Below are positions 21,301-32,236 of a stretch of DNA of 64,000 nucleotides, piece by piece. Source of the stretch: Sorex araneus (taxonomy: Eukaryota; Chordata; Mammalia; Eulipotyphla; Soricidae); assembly GCF_027595985.1 (NCBI RefSeq), contig NC_073313.1:112607552-112671551 (forward strand), given 5' to 3'. The position numbers and the translations under genes were made by a program. The notes beneath the pieces were generated by a model. The model saw nothing but the letters and a program-made list of their open reading frames with translations. It ran no database searches and was not told the origin of the DNA. Each line of letters begins with the position of its first letter. The stretch's first letter is position 1.

Positions 21301-22505
21301 GTTGCCTGAGACTCGTGCCAAACTTCTACTCGGATCTCTTCGACAGCCACATCCACCTGCCCACATACCAAATTCCACAGGAAGGATATATCATTCCCAA
21401 TGTCCTCCCTTCTGAAATATGACACATCATTTCGTTGGTAGACACGTACAGCACCTGGTCAGACCAGAACACCTAAAGAATCTGCCACCAGTACTCGCCA
21501 ATACACTGGCTCGGCTCTTCACACGATACCTGTCTGAATGCAAGGTTCCATCCCAATGGAAAAACAGCAGGACCATTCTGTTGTACAAGAAGGGAGACAT
21601 CCACAACACCGGCAACTATCACCCAATCTGCTTCTTATCCGTTTTCTACAAGTTGTTCACTTGAGTCATCCTGAATAGAATAGGAAGAACACTAGACGAA
21701 GAACAACCATACAAGCAAGCCGGGTTCCAAAATAGATTCAGCATAATCAACCATATCCACACGGTGACCAAACTCATTGAAATTTCGCGAGAGTTCAAGA
21801 TGCCGCTCTGTCTAACATTCATCAATTTTAAGAAGGCCTTCAATTCTGTTGAGACTGAAGCAGGCATCGAAGCCCTAGCCAAACAGGGCATTCAAACTCA
21901 GTACATTGAGATCCTCCTCGAGCTATATTACGGATTCACCACCAGGATCTCACCATTCTACAAGGAAGTGATCATTGACGTAAAGAGAGAGGTTCAGCAT
22001 GGTGATACCATTTCACCAAAAGTCTTCAGTGCCACCCTAGAGAACATCATGCAATGCTTGGAATGGGAAGGAATGGAAGTGAAGATACACGGTCGGCAAC
22101 TACACCACCTCTGCTTTGCTGATGACATCGTTCTTATAAAGCCAAACATTAGCCAAGCGGTACAAATGCTGGCTGACTTCAACTGCGAGTGTGGAAAGGT
22201 TGGATTGGAGCTGAATCCCAACAAAACGATGTTTATAAAAATGAACTAGTCTCTGATGTTCCATTTGCTCGCAATGAAATGAATATCTCCTAATGCAGCA
22301 GCTGTGTGTACCTGGGTCAAGAACTCAACATGAGGAACAACTTAGTGCCAGAACTGCGCAGGAGGAAGAGAGCAGCATGGAATGCCTTCAAGAGTGTCAA
22401 AGAAGTGGTTAAGAGGACGAAGAACCTCCGACTCCAGGCACATCTTTTCGACTCCACCATTCTTCCCACACTAACATATGTTTCAGAGACCTGGGCCCTA
22501 TGGTG
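21301..22505 (+). pseudogene. RTE/BovB-like LINE copy A, reverse transcriptase part
   Basis: Sense RTE sequence with an RT domain spread over two broken frames. Frame 21419-21664 carries WKNSRTILLYKKGDIHNTGNYHPI. Frame 21764-22249 carries the motif A region (FINFKKAFNSVE; the usual catalytic Asp-containing F(I/L)DLKKAFDSV is changed), VQHGDTISPK, and an intact FADD (LCFADDIVLI). Frame 22306-22548 carries YLGQELNMRNNL...RRRKRAAWNAF. This arrangement is characteristic of the RTE clade and not of L1. The 3' terminus is missing: at about 22505 the sequence switches into an L1-type 3' UTR. Confidence 0.87.
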
Positions 22506-22868
22506 TGTGAGATGGATGGTAGTAAAGATAGAGCAGGATCAATTATGACAATACTTGTTGGAAATTATAACTCTGGACAAGAACTAAGTCTTAAAAGCAG
22601 GTAAAGGGATATAAATGGCAACCTTTCAGTATCTATTGCAAAGCATATTGCCTAATTTGAGAGAAAGAGAAATAGAGAGATAAAAGAGAGGTATCTGCCA
22701 TAGATACACCTGGGATGGGGATGTCTTGATAGGGTGGAAAGGAAACTGGGAAAACTGGTGCTGGGGAATTACACTGGTGGAGGGTTGGGTATTGGAACAT
22801 TGTATGACTGAAACACAATCATAAACAATTTTGTAATGCCCTCTCTCACAGTGATTCAATTAAAAAAA
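22506..22868 (+). mobile_element. L1-type 3' UTR segment
   Basis: Matches 40600-40932: 'GAGAGAAAGAGAAATAGAGAGATA...TCTGCCATAGA.ACA', then 'ACTGGTGGAGGG', 'GTATTGGAACATTGTATGACTGAAAC' and a terminal 'GTGATTCAATTAAAAAAAAC'. It replaces the 3' end of RTE copy A, so it is a 5'-truncated L1 3' end or an L1-tailed non-coding element. Confidence 0.65.
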
Positions 22869-23650
22869 ACCTTAGAATTGAACTGACATATGACCCAGAA
22901 ATTTGAATTTTGGTCATCTATTCACAGGACATAAAAACACTCACAAGAAGACAAGTGCATATCATTATTCATTGCTTCACTGAGTACAATAGATAATCTA
23001 TGGAATCAACCTAGTTTCCAATGACTGATGAATGGATTATGAAAATATATATACACCATGGAATACTCTGAAGCTTCAAGGAATAGTGAAAGTATAAAAT
23101 TTTCTGCAGCTTGCTTGCAACTAGAATATATTGTATTAAGAGAAGTAATCCAAAAAATGAAAGACACAGTATTATCTCTCAGTTATCTGTAAAATATAAA
23201 ACACTGGATGTGGAACTGTACTGTAGTAAACGTGGGAAGCCTTTTTCGCTCTTGACTCCAGGGTTTAGGGAGGAGAAATACAGAGAGGGAAAGTAATCAA
23301 GGCGGGGTGGGGGAGTGGACAAGAGAAAGGGAAGTAATTGGTTAAAAGCCATCAGGGCTTCAGTTATATCAGTGACATGGGTGAGTGGTATAGCCATATA
23401 TCGAAAACACAGTCTCAACAAAACTGAAAATGTGAAATCGAAGCTGAAACCACTGAAACTTTATAATGTGCCTATCAAGTTGACATTAGGGTTATGGTGA
23501 GGGTTAGAGTGGGGAGGGAATCTGGGAGCTCTGGTGGAGGGAAGTTGACACTGGTGGTATTAATGTTAAAATATTCTATGGCTAAAATCCAACTGTCAAT
23601 AACTTTGTAAATCACAGTTCTTTAATACACTAATAGTAAGAAAATTAAAA
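22869..23650 (+). mobile_element. Old L1 3' end (ORF2 tail, old-type 3' UTR)
   Basis: Begins with the equivalent of the KIELPYDPAI region ('GAATTGAACTGACATATGACCCAG') and runs through 'CATGGAATACTCTGAAGC' into the same old 3' UTR subfamily as 5040-5578. Confidence 0.75.
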
Positions 23651-24064
23651 CTGCTTGAAGATTGAAAAATAAAGAGAGTTTAAGTGTTTTAATTGCAATA
23701 AGTAGAAAGGTGGGTTTAGTTTTCTGATTATTCCATTCACTCAGTGCTTTTTGATGGAAGAGTTCAGGTTATTGACCTTAAACAAAATTACTTAGATAGA
23801 AAATTTTAATTCATCACTTTTATGATTTCTGGGTATTTTACTGGCAAATTCTTATTTGGATGCCCATTTCACTCAAGGTGTTGAAGATTCCATTTAATTC
23901 CCTTATTGTGTTTATAGTTTCATTTGAATAATCTGCTGTTTTACTAGATTATTTTATCAGTAAGTTTGCTTTTACTACATTTAGAATTATATTTGCAACT
24001 TTGGCTTTTGCCATTTTTATTATTATGAACTTTGTGTTTTGCTTGTTTTCATTCTAATTGGACT
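23651..24064. other. Unassigned, AT-rich
   Basis: T-rich sequence, possibly an antisense old L1 5' region, but I cannot support a boundary or a match. Confidence 0.3.
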
Positions 24065-24243
24065 TTTCTAGGAGAGGGGTAGATGTACACCTAGGTATCC
24101 TCAGGGCATACTTCTGGATCTTTGGCTCTGTGCTCAGGGATCAGTCTTTGTGAGGGATGGGTGATCATACACAGAACTGAGGACTGAACACATTTGGCAG
24201 TTTACAAGGCAAGTACCTAATGTACTGTGTCTCTGAGCCATAT
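24065..24243 (-). mobile_element. Old SOR-type SINE
   Basis: Reverse-complement SOR copy: 'TTTGGCTCTGTGCTCAGGGATCA' in the body and 'TAATGTACTGTGTCTCTGAGCC' at the head side. It is diverged. Confidence 0.7.
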
Positions 24244-25977
24244 TTTTGAACTCTTTAAGCTTCCTGGTAGTATTAGGTAAATTCTGGGCTATATTTTCTC
24301 CCACAAAATGTCTACTCCATTCTCTCTTTACTCTAATTGGTACCCCTATAACTCACATATTTCTTCTCTTAAGTCTCATATTTTATCCACTTTTTAAATT
24401 ATTTTTTCTCTGTCCTTCTGAATGTTTTTATCACAAGCGTACAAACATCTGCTTATATCATCCTCTGCTTATTCCTTCAAATGTGCTTTTAGTTCTACTA
24501 TGCCATTCTGTTCAGTGACTTCTGATTGAATTTTTCTCAGACTTTCTTTTGCCTTCTTGGAGTTCTCTTTTATTACTTTCTTCAATTCAGAGAACAGGCT
24601 AGCCATTGTAACAGTGAATTGCTCATCAGGGGAGCGCTCTTGTTAGTTTATGGCCCTTCCCAGGCTTTGTCATTATTCATTAGTGCAGATAAATTAATCA
24701 GTCCTTCATTGTGTCTGGGGCTGTGTGGGTCATAGTTATGAGGGTCTAGTTTGGGGCCCATCTGGATGATAGTGTATGGCATCCATTTGCAGATTCCTTC
24801 GAGCAACAGAGTTAATGAATTAATCTACTTTATTGTCATGCCTGCTGCGAATGTTAAAATAGTACCTGGGGATTAATTCTAATGACAGACAGTGAAACAA
24901 GATTTAGGAGTTGATGTATCATCTCTAGGACATAGTAATAACTGAGACTGGTAAAGTCCTTACTAAGAATTTGTGACTAAGATCAACAGAGTCTCTCAGA
25001 TCCTGAGGATATACAGACAGTCCTAACCCATGTCCTCAGTTCATCCACCTCATAAAAATTAGCTCTATTGTCTTGCTCCCAAGTGACCTTTTCTGTGTGT
25101 TATGAGTAATTGCTTTTGCAATGAGAAAATTTCTTATATAACCTGCGCCTGTCAGTCATGCCTAATACCCAAATAAGATTCAACCTTGAAGTGATGCATG
25201 CAATCACCTGGGCCCTTCTAAAGCCATAGTATTAAAAATGTTTAAGCATTTCAGGATTAGGTATAACTCACATAGTCAACCGACTTACACTCTTTCCAGT
25301 TCCCTGTGTTCTAATAATGTTGCTTTGTTGCAAAATACCTATGTTCATGTCTATGTAATCCTCAATTCTTTTGTTCATATACAAGAACAGAAACCTTCTC
25401 ATCAGCCACCCAAAGCATCCAGTAATATTGTGGGGAATTTACTGAAATCCAGGTGTCATCCCTGTGAAATCACATGAGTAGTAGTATTTAGAATATACCT
25501 ATGTGTTGACAATGTGTTGATCTACCTATCTGTTACAATTTGATGAATCCTCGAAGCAACATCACTGCAACTGGGAGTTTGTTGTACAAGTTTACTAGAT
25601 GAGTGAGAACCCATCCTCTGAGTCATTGCTTTCTGCCTTAATCCTGGTGCATATGGGCTGTAGTGCATATAGTGCTCAAATGGCAGGTAGATGGACAGGA
25701 TTACTAACCTCTCCCATGAATCAGCACAAATACCTGCTGCTTTCTATTACTCCTGAGTTTGGAAGTCTGGATCACACATAGAACTTTGCTGTCAGGCTAG
25801 GTAGGGCAGACATAATTACCTCTCCAATTAGGTGGTGTAGAGGCCAATTGCTCTCTTTCCTTCCTAATGGGGTCAGTGGTTGTGATCTCCATACCGACTT
25901 TGGAGTTGTTTAGTTTATTTCTTTGAAAAGTGCAATTGAATGCTTGCTAGTATCTACACATTGTTACTGTTTCAGGC
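24244..25977. other. 1.7 kb without a recognised gene or repeat
   Basis: The first ~500 bp are T-rich and could be the antisense of an old L1 ORF1/5' UTR, judged only by composition. From about 24770 to 25977 I see no known repeat, no ORF above about 80 codons and no RNA gene. This is the best candidate for ancestral unique DNA in the window. Confidence 0.35.
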
Positions 25978-25992
25978 AGAATGGACATTTTA
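25978..25992 (+). repeat. TSD of antisense L1, left copy (15 bp)
   Basis: AGAATGGACATTTTA, repeated exactly at 27179-27193. Confidence 0.88.
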
Positions 25993-27178
25993 CTTTTTTA
26001 TTTTTTTTGACATACAGAAAGTTGCACTTATTTAATGACACACTTAATTAGTCTGGAAAGATGTGTACATTTGTGAAAGCATCAGTACAATCTATGGCAT
26101 AAATCCATCTATTAACTCCAAAAGTTCCCACTTCTGTCTTTTCTCTTTCTGTTTATTTATTCATTTATTTATTTAGTGAGTCACAGTAAGGGTACAGTTA
26201 CAAATTCACACCTTTTCGTGCTTGTTTTTCCCTCATGCAATGTTCAAGAGCCCATCCCTCCACCAGTGTCCATTCTCCACCACCAATGAACCCAGTATCC
26301 CTCCCACCCCCGATCCCATCCCCCCACCCCACCTCTGTAATAGGGCATTCCAATTTGTTCTCTCTCTCTCCTTTTTGGTGTTGTGGTTTGCAACAGGGGT
26401 ATTGAGTGACCATCATGTTCAGTCTCTAGTCTACTTTCAGCACGCATCTCCATCCCTGCACAGGATCTCCAATCACATTTTACTTGGTGTTCCCTTCTCT
26501 ATCTGGGATGACTTTCCCCCAGCGTGTGAGGCTAGCTTCCAAGTCATGGAGACAACCTACTGGTATTATAATCTACTATTCTTGGGTATTAGTCTCCTAC
26601 TCTGCCATTTTATATTCCACAGATGAGTGCAATCTTTTTATGTCTTTCCCTCTCTTTCTGGCTTATTTCACTTAGCATGATACTTTCCATATTGATCCAC
26701 GTATATGCAAAGTTCATGACTTCATCTTTTGTAACAGCTGCATAGTATTCCATTGTATAGATGTACCAAAGTTTCTTTAACCAGTCATCTGTTCTTGGGC
26801 ACTCGGGTTTTTTCCAGATTCTGGCTATTGTAAACAGTGCCACGATGAACATATAAGTGCAGATGTCATTTCTACTATACTTTTTTGTTTCTCCAGGATA
26901 TATTCCCATAAGTGGTATTGCTGGATCAAATGGAAGCTCAATTTCTAATTTTTTGAGAAGTGTCCATATTGTTTTCCAAAGGGGCTGGACCAGTCGGCAT
27001 TCCCACCAGCAGTGTAGAAGGGTCCCCTTCTCTCCACATCCTCTCCAACAGCGGTTGCTTTTGTTCTTTTGGATGTGTGCCATTCTCTGTGGTGTGAGGT
27101 GGTATCTCATGGTAGTTTTGATCTGCATCTCCCTGATGATTAGTGATGCAGAGCATTTTTTCATGTACCTTTTAGCCC
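25993..27178 (-). mobile_element. 5'-truncated L1 with probable 3' transduction
   Basis: On the minus strand the insertion starts in ORF2 (27178, 'GGGCTAAAAGGTACATG') and runs through the ORF2 stop and 3' UTR to an A-rich L1 tail at about 26155-26185. It then continues for ~165 bp of non-L1 sequence (25993-26155) that ends in an A-rich tract next to the TSD. A perfect 15-bp TSD encloses both L1 and extra sequence, so both arrived together. That is the structure of an L1 3' transduction, in which the source transcript ran past its own poly(A) signal. Confidence 0.85.
26610..27164 (-). pseudogene. L1 ORF2 C-terminal fragment, 184-codon open frame
   Basis: The minus-strand frame is open for the last 184 codons of ORF2 including the intact Cys motif [18 protein letters not shown], ending at the normal stop (LICGI). 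The lack of lesions marks a young insertion. Without the EN and RT domains it is non-functional. Confidence 0.88.
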
Positions 27179-27193
27179 AGAATGGACATTTTA
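27179..27193 (+). repeat. TSD of antisense L1, right copy (15 bp)
   Basis: Exact repeat of 25978-25992. Confidence 0.88.
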
Positions 27194-28440
27194 ATGTTCA
27201 TTCTGCTAGTACATGAGCAAGGGGTATCTTACCATTTCTTTGTATTTTCATTTAGATAGCATCTTAGAGTTTTGGCGTATTCTAAATTTTCTGTCTGACT
27301 CTAAGATGGAAATCATCTTAGAGTTTCCTCTTACTCTGCTAAGTTTATTGCCAGGAATCTTATCTAAATTGTGCAATTATAAATGGTATTGCTTTCTTAT
27401 TATTTTTCCTGTTATCCAGCTCATTGTTTACCGATTAAAAAATTATGCATACTTATTTTGTTTTATGAAATTAAATTTTACTCAGTACTCTAGTACTTTT
27501 TAGGGCAATCTTTAGCATGCTTCATTTATTATCATGTTATCCAAAGATAGTAATAGTTTTTACATTTTTCCAATTCAGTTTCATATTATCTTTTCTTTTT
27601 GTGTAACTTCTCTGTTTCTATCTTCAGAACTGCAAAACTCTGTTAAAACGTGGTTGTGTGATTGGAAATTATTGTCTTACTCAAGATGTTAAAGGAAAAG
27701 CTTAGCTTTTTACTATTCAATATTATGTTGATGTGAGTTTGTCATATATGGCCTGTAATATATCAATGCATATTTCTTCTATTTGAAATGCATTTAATAA
27801 TTTTCTTATAAATGGGTGTTGAATGTTGACACATGCTTATCAGTATCAATTAATAAGTATATTAGATGAATATATGATTTAATCTATGTATAATAGACAT
27901 GTTAGATTACATTATTTTATTTGGGTATGTTAAAACATACATGCAGTTTTTCCATAAATACATCTTGATTATAATAAAACTTTTTATTTATGTGCTAGTA
28001 TATTCATTTTCATCAAAATTTGGAGAATTTTACATGTATACTCATCCAAGATATTTGTTAACAGATTTATCTTTTGAGCTTGGGAATTAAAGCAATATTA
28101 ACCTCAGATAATATGCTTAGGAATATTGGTCTTAATGGAGTTTTTTGGATAACTTTCGCATGACACATAATAATTTGTCTATGATATATGTACAAAATTC
28201 ACAAATGTAACCTCATGGTCTTGAGTTTCTATTATTAGGAAGATTCTTTATTATTCATTCTGTTTACTTAGGTTGTCATTGGTCTAAACAATAATGCTGT
28301 CTTTGTGGGTCAGTGTTGGGAAATTTTATGATTTTTAAAAGATTCCAATTTCTTGCAGGTTGCCGAGTTGATTTATATAGAGTTGTTCTATAGTAGTCGT
28401 TCATGTACATATTCATTCTGCAATATCGTTTTACCACCAC
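27194..28440 (-). mobile_element. Old L1 RT-region sequence, antisense
   Basis: Reverse-complement landmarks of old ORF2: 'TTTGTCATATATGGCCTGTAATAT', 'TTCTTATAAATGGGTGTTGAATG'. It is AT-rich with no coding frame. Several old copies may be merged here. Confidence 0.6.
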
Positions 28441-28780
28441 TTCTCAAATTGAAATGCCTTTACACAGTAAAAGGAGCTACTGCTTAAAAAGTCAACGTAT
28501 CAATTAAGAAAACATACTTTTACAGCATATATCTTACAAGGAGTAAAAACTAAGTATACAAAGGAAGCTAACAAAAAAGTAAGAAAAAACACAGACAAGG
28601 AATCAATATACAATCAGTGAAATACCTTTAAAGACACTTCTTCAAAGAATACATAGAGTTGATCCAGATACGTAAAAGTGCCTATCATCATCTATTAAAT
28701 TTAAAAAAAAATCTCAATAAAATATCACCTCGTGAGAATATCATGTGTCAAAAAATTAAGCAATTTTCATAATACTCGCT
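28441..28780 (+). mobile_element. Old L1 ORF2 C-terminal fragment
   Basis: Sense old L1: 'AAAGACACTTCTTCAAAGAATACATAGAG' and 'AATCTCAATAAAATATCACCTC' parallel the ORF2 segment before the Cys motif. It is interrupted by the LTR at 28781. Confidence 0.55.
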
Positions 28781-29935
28781 TATAGGATAACATTGGGTTT
28801 GTCCTTTCAGCCTTGCCGCAGGGAACTTAGTTTACCTTAAAGCAATGTCCTTTCTGTATGGACACTGGAAGGTAGTTAATATTATGCTTTGTAACTTGGG
28901 AGCTGATTGACTCCAATAATATTTACTCCTGGGAATCTGCTTTTTCAACTCAGTTGCCTTTAGTTCCTAACACCCCAAAAGCAGGGTCCCGACGAGGGAC
29001 GCAATGGACCCAGAGCAATCTGTGAGCTACCCTGGCATCGAAATGGGCCAGGCTAAAGCGCCAAAATACTCAAGTACAAGTTGAGAGCATGGTCATAGAG
29101 AAATTCTGTCATGATCCAAAAGTAACAACAAGACTAGGACCCTGCTGGGGTTAGTAAGACTAACCTGACCTAAGGACTGTGGTATGGAATATATAGTGAA
29201 TGTCCCCAGAAAGAACAAAAGTTTAAGTTTGATATATCTCTTACTGTGCTCATACAGAATGACATTGCTAGAAATATTAGAAGCAGATTTACTACAACTA
29301 TTTAAGTGGGTTACTAGCTGAGGAAAGAAAGCAACACACCCTGGATGGGATCCCACATGGTAATCTGGAGTAATCTCCTTAGATGAGATTTTGTTAATCT
29401 CCAGGAGGAGTGGTCTTACCCCTCCTTGTTGATTTGTTAATGTTCCACCCACCTTCGTGTTACAACCCTAAGTGATTGCTATATAAACTAAGACTGTAAG
29501 AGAAATAGGGGAGAGAAGACACAGAAGCAGAGCACAAGGCGAAAGAGAATTAGGGAGCCATCGGAGCCAGAAGCAGGGGAAAGAAAGAGCACAAAGTGAG
29601 TGAGAGTCAGAGTCAGAAGTACGGGTCAGAGTCAGAAGTAAGAGTCAGAGTCAGAAGTGAGAGCGAGTGTGGCTCCAGAGACTGAAGCAGAAGGGCTCCA
29701 TAGAGAGAGATCAGAAGAAGAGAGATTGGAAGAGACCAGAGGAGAGACGTCAGAGACAGAGACAGAGATAGAGAGACAGACAGAAGAGAGCACAGTGGCA
29801 CACACAGTAGCAGAGCACAAGGAAGAGCCATCCCGATCTGGTTCATACACAGCGGCTCAAGAACACAAAACGTGAGCGGCGAGCGAGAGAGAGAGCACTG
29901 TCCCGAGAGCTCGTGAACAACACACATCACACCCT
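28781..29935 (+). mobile_element. Solo LTR, ~1.15 kb family, plus orientation
   Basis: Same LTR family as 6282-7584 and 34166-35384, in the opposite orientation. The start 'TATAGGATAACATTGG' corresponds to the TG start of the other copies with G mutated to A. A TATA-like box (CTATATAAAC) lies at 29479-29488, followed by a purine-rich region with three imperfect repeats of an 'AGAGTCAGAGTCAGAAGT' unit at about 29605-29660. The 3' end is near 29925-29935; the flank there (CTCGCA) resembles the left flank CTCGCT, a possible 6-bp TSD with one change. There is no internal viral sequence. Confidence 0.75.
29476..29490 (+). promoter_or_regulatory. TATA-like box in LTR
   Basis: CTATATAAACTA lies roughly in the middle third of the LTR, just upstream of the purine-rich segment, as expected for a U3/R boundary. 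Homologous but mutated positions exist in the other two copies. Confidence 0.5.
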
Positions 29936-30289
29936 CTCGCATGCGAGTTTGAATTTTCTACACATGCCATTTAAGAAAACAAAGCAATAGAATAGGCCAT
30001 ACCTACTGAAAACATTTAAAGTTTGACAAAAATAATGAGATTGGGGAGTTCAGGTTGAATCCTTGTTATGGACAGTGATGGGAGGATATTGGTATATTTG
30101 TGGTGTGTATACTATACAAATAATGTGCTTCTAAAATTAAAACATTTAAATACTTGTAAAACATCTTAAAGCACTTAGTTGGCAGTGAGTATGAAAATAA
30201 CCTTGTACATAAAACTGTAGAAATTAATACTATTGTAACCAATTTACTTAGGCAGCAATTAAAAATATAAATATTGAACTATATGATAG
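29936..30289. other. Unassigned, AT-rich
   Basis: No element recognised. The part around 30040-30150 ('GATGGGAGGATATTGG') faintly resembles an old L1 3' UTR end. Confidence 0.3.
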
Positions 30290-30549
30290 GATATATGCTC
30301 TTTTGTTTTCCCAGCACCATTTACTGAAGAGTCTTTTTTTTGCTACTTACAGCATTTTCCTTCTATTAAATTAATTATGTGAAAATCAGAGGTGATATGT
30401 TTGGACTCTCAATTCTAATCTAAAAACTTGGTTTCAAAGTCTGTTTTTATTCCAACATTATATATGCTATTTTGTTTATTGTAGTTTTATCATGTACTAT
30501 TAAGCCAGCAAAATCATTACTTCCATCCTAATTTCTCTAGTAATTGCTT
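30290..30549 (-). mobile_element. Old L1 ORF2 fragment, antisense
   Basis: Reverse-complement blocks 'CCCAGCACCATTTACTGAAGAG' and 'GTTTTTATTCCAACATTATATATGC' match the post-RT ORF2 region. It continues after the SINE at about 30816. Confidence 0.65.
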
Positions 30550-30815
30550 CAGGTAGGACTTGAGTAATAGCACAGTGGATGGGGCATTTGCCTTACACGA
30601 GGCCAACCCGGGTTTGATTTCTCCATCCTTCTCAGAGAGCCAGGCAAGCTACCAAGACTATCCCGCCCACACGGCAGAGCCTTGCAGGCTACCCGTGGCG
30701 TATTCGATATGCCAAAAGCAGTAACAACAAGTCTCATGATGGAGACGTTGCTGGTGCCCGCTTGAGGAAATAAATGAACAAGGGGATGAAAGTGCTACAG
30801 TGATTCAGATATTCC
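30550..30815 (+). mobile_element. tRNA-headed, RTE-tailed SINE
   Basis: The head (about 30555-30620) is tRNA-like and related to the SOR head: A-box region TAGCACAGTGG and B-box GGGTTTGATTT. The body is not SOR; from 30625 it follows the RTE-derived sequence ('AGAGAGCCAGGCAAGCTACC', 'GTATTCGATATGCCAAAAGCAGTAAC'). The end is the RTE 3' terminus ('GAGACGTTGCTGGTGCCCGC') followed by a degenerate GTGCTACAGTGATTCAG tail and no poly(A). This points to Pol III transcription and RTE-dependent mobilisation. Confidence 0.8.
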
Positions 30816-31045
30816 AGGAGTTTTATGACTCCATAGAAATTTTTGTAGTGTCTTCTAAATAATTGAAGAATCTGATTAGATTCTTATTAGGAATTTATAT
30901 AAATCTTAGGAGAGTATAATATTTTGACAATGTTACTACTTTCCATTCAAAAGCATGGAATATCTATTTTCATGTGCTCTATACTATCTAATAGTGACTT
31001 TTTAATTTAATTTTTTTATTTACAATTTTAAATGTATATTTCATC
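30816..31045 (-). mobile_element. Old L1 ORF2 fragment, antisense (continuation)
   Basis: Continues the fragment split at 30549 ('ATATTTTGACAATGTTACTACTTTCC'). Confidence 0.55.
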
Positions 31046-31212
31046 CCTATTTCAGTTGGCAGTTTCTGTCACACGTAGTTGTGCTCAGGACTTATTACTC
31101 CTGTTTCTGTGCTACAGGATCACTCTTGGTGGGATTCAGGGAATCACATGGGATTCCACGAATCAAACCGAAGCAAGTGATCTTCCAGCTGTGGTATTGC
31201 TCTAGCCTTTCA
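31046..31212 (-). mobile_element. Old SOR-type SINE
   Basis: Reverse-complement SOR copy: 'GTTGTGCTCAGGACTTATTACTCC' in the body and 'CTGTGGTATTGCTCTAGCC' at the head side. It is diverged. Confidence 0.7.
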
Positions 31213-31277
31213 GTCTCATATTAAAGTTGGTTGCAAGGTACTTTTGCTTTGAGCACTATTTTAAATGGCTTTTTTTC

Positions 31278-31291
31278 TTTTATTCACTTCT
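31278..31291 (+). repeat. TSD of chimeric L1, left copy
   Basis: TTTATTCACTTCTT, repeated at 31928-31941. Confidence 0.75.
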
Positions 31292-31927
31292 TTTTTATTT
31301 ATTTTTATTTTATTGAATCACCGTGAGATATAGTTACAAGATTTCATGTTTGAGTTACAATTACACAATGATCAAACACCCATCTCTCCACCAGTGCACA
31401 TTCCCCACCAGTGCACATTCCCCAGTATACCCCTACTTTCCTACCCTCCCCCTGTCTGCATGTCAGACAATTTTCCCCATCCTATCTCTCTACTTTTGGG
31501 CACTATGTTTGGAATGAAGATAAGGAGAGGTTATCATGCTTGCTCCTTTATCTACTTTCAGCACACATCCCCCATCCTGAGCAATTTCTCTGACCATCAT
31601 TTTCTTCGTGATTTTTTCTCTATTCCATCTGCCTTCTCCCCCCTCCCCCTGCTCCTGAGACATGCCTCCAGCAGTGGAGCAATCTTTCTGGCTGGCCCTT
31701 GGATCTACTGTCCTTGGATGTCAGTCTCGTGTTATGTTATTTTATACTCTACAAATGAGTGCAGTCCTTCTATATCTGTCCCTCTCTTTCTGACTCATTT
31801 CACTTAGCATGATAGACTCTCCATGTCTCTCAATTTATAAGCAAATTTCATGACTTCATCGTAAGCACCAATAACTCCAACAGTCCAGGGGACTTTCTTC
31901 TTCATCCCATCCAGGTATCTGCCTGTT
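31292..31927 (-). mobile_element. 5'-truncated L1 with non-L1 5' extension (chimera)
   Basis: On the minus strand the sequence from 31861 to 31292 is L1: a short ORF2 end, 3' UTR and T-rich (poly(A)) end. The TSD lies 66 bp beyond the L1 boundary, so 31862-31927 came in with the L1 but is not L1. In one minus-strand frame the extra segment reads GRYLDGMKKKVPWTVGVIGAY; I do not recognise it. Template switching from L1 RNA onto another RNA during reverse transcription would give this structure. Confidence 0.7.
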
Positions 31928-31941
31928 TTTATTCACTTCTT
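31928..31941 (+). repeat. TSD of chimeric L1, right copy
   Basis: TTTATTCACTTCTT, identical to 31278-31291. Confidence 0.75.
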
Positions 31942-31984
31942 GAATATAGAAATTTTTGTTGATACGGTAGCCTCCTCTCTTAAT

Positions 31985-32062
31985 GAATATAGATATAGAT
32001 ATAGATATAGATATAGATATAGATATAGATATAGATATAGATATAGATATAGACATAGATGT
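31985..32062. repeat. (GATATA)n microsatellite
   Basis: About twelve copies of the hexamer GATATA, almost perfect, with one interruption (GACATA) near 32052. It creates a spurious SISISI minus-strand reading frame. Confidence 0.95.
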
Positions 32063-32069
32063 ATATATG

Positions 32070-32236
32070 TTTTGGGGCCACACCTCTTGGCATTGCTCAG
32101 GGGTTACTCCTGGCTTTGAGATCAGGAATCATTTTTAGTGGTGTTCGAGAGGATACGGGATGCTAGGAATTGAAATATTGTTGGCTGGATATAAGGTGTA
32201 TGCCCTACCCACTGTACTAACTCTCTAGCCCCCTGG
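32070..32236 (-). mobile_element. Old SOR-type SINE
   Basis: Reverse-complement SOR copy: 'GCATTGCTCAGGGGTTACTCCTGGCTTTGA' and head side 'CCCTACCCACTGTACTAACTCTCTAGCCCC'. Confidence 0.8.

Noticed and set aside
29613-29942. Ser/Leu-rich minus-strand ORFs and a Glu/Arg-rich plus-strand ORF
   Set aside because: They come from the purine-rich repeat segment of the LTR.
31856-32083. SISISI-repeat protein
   Set aside because: Translation of the (GATATA)n microsatellite.
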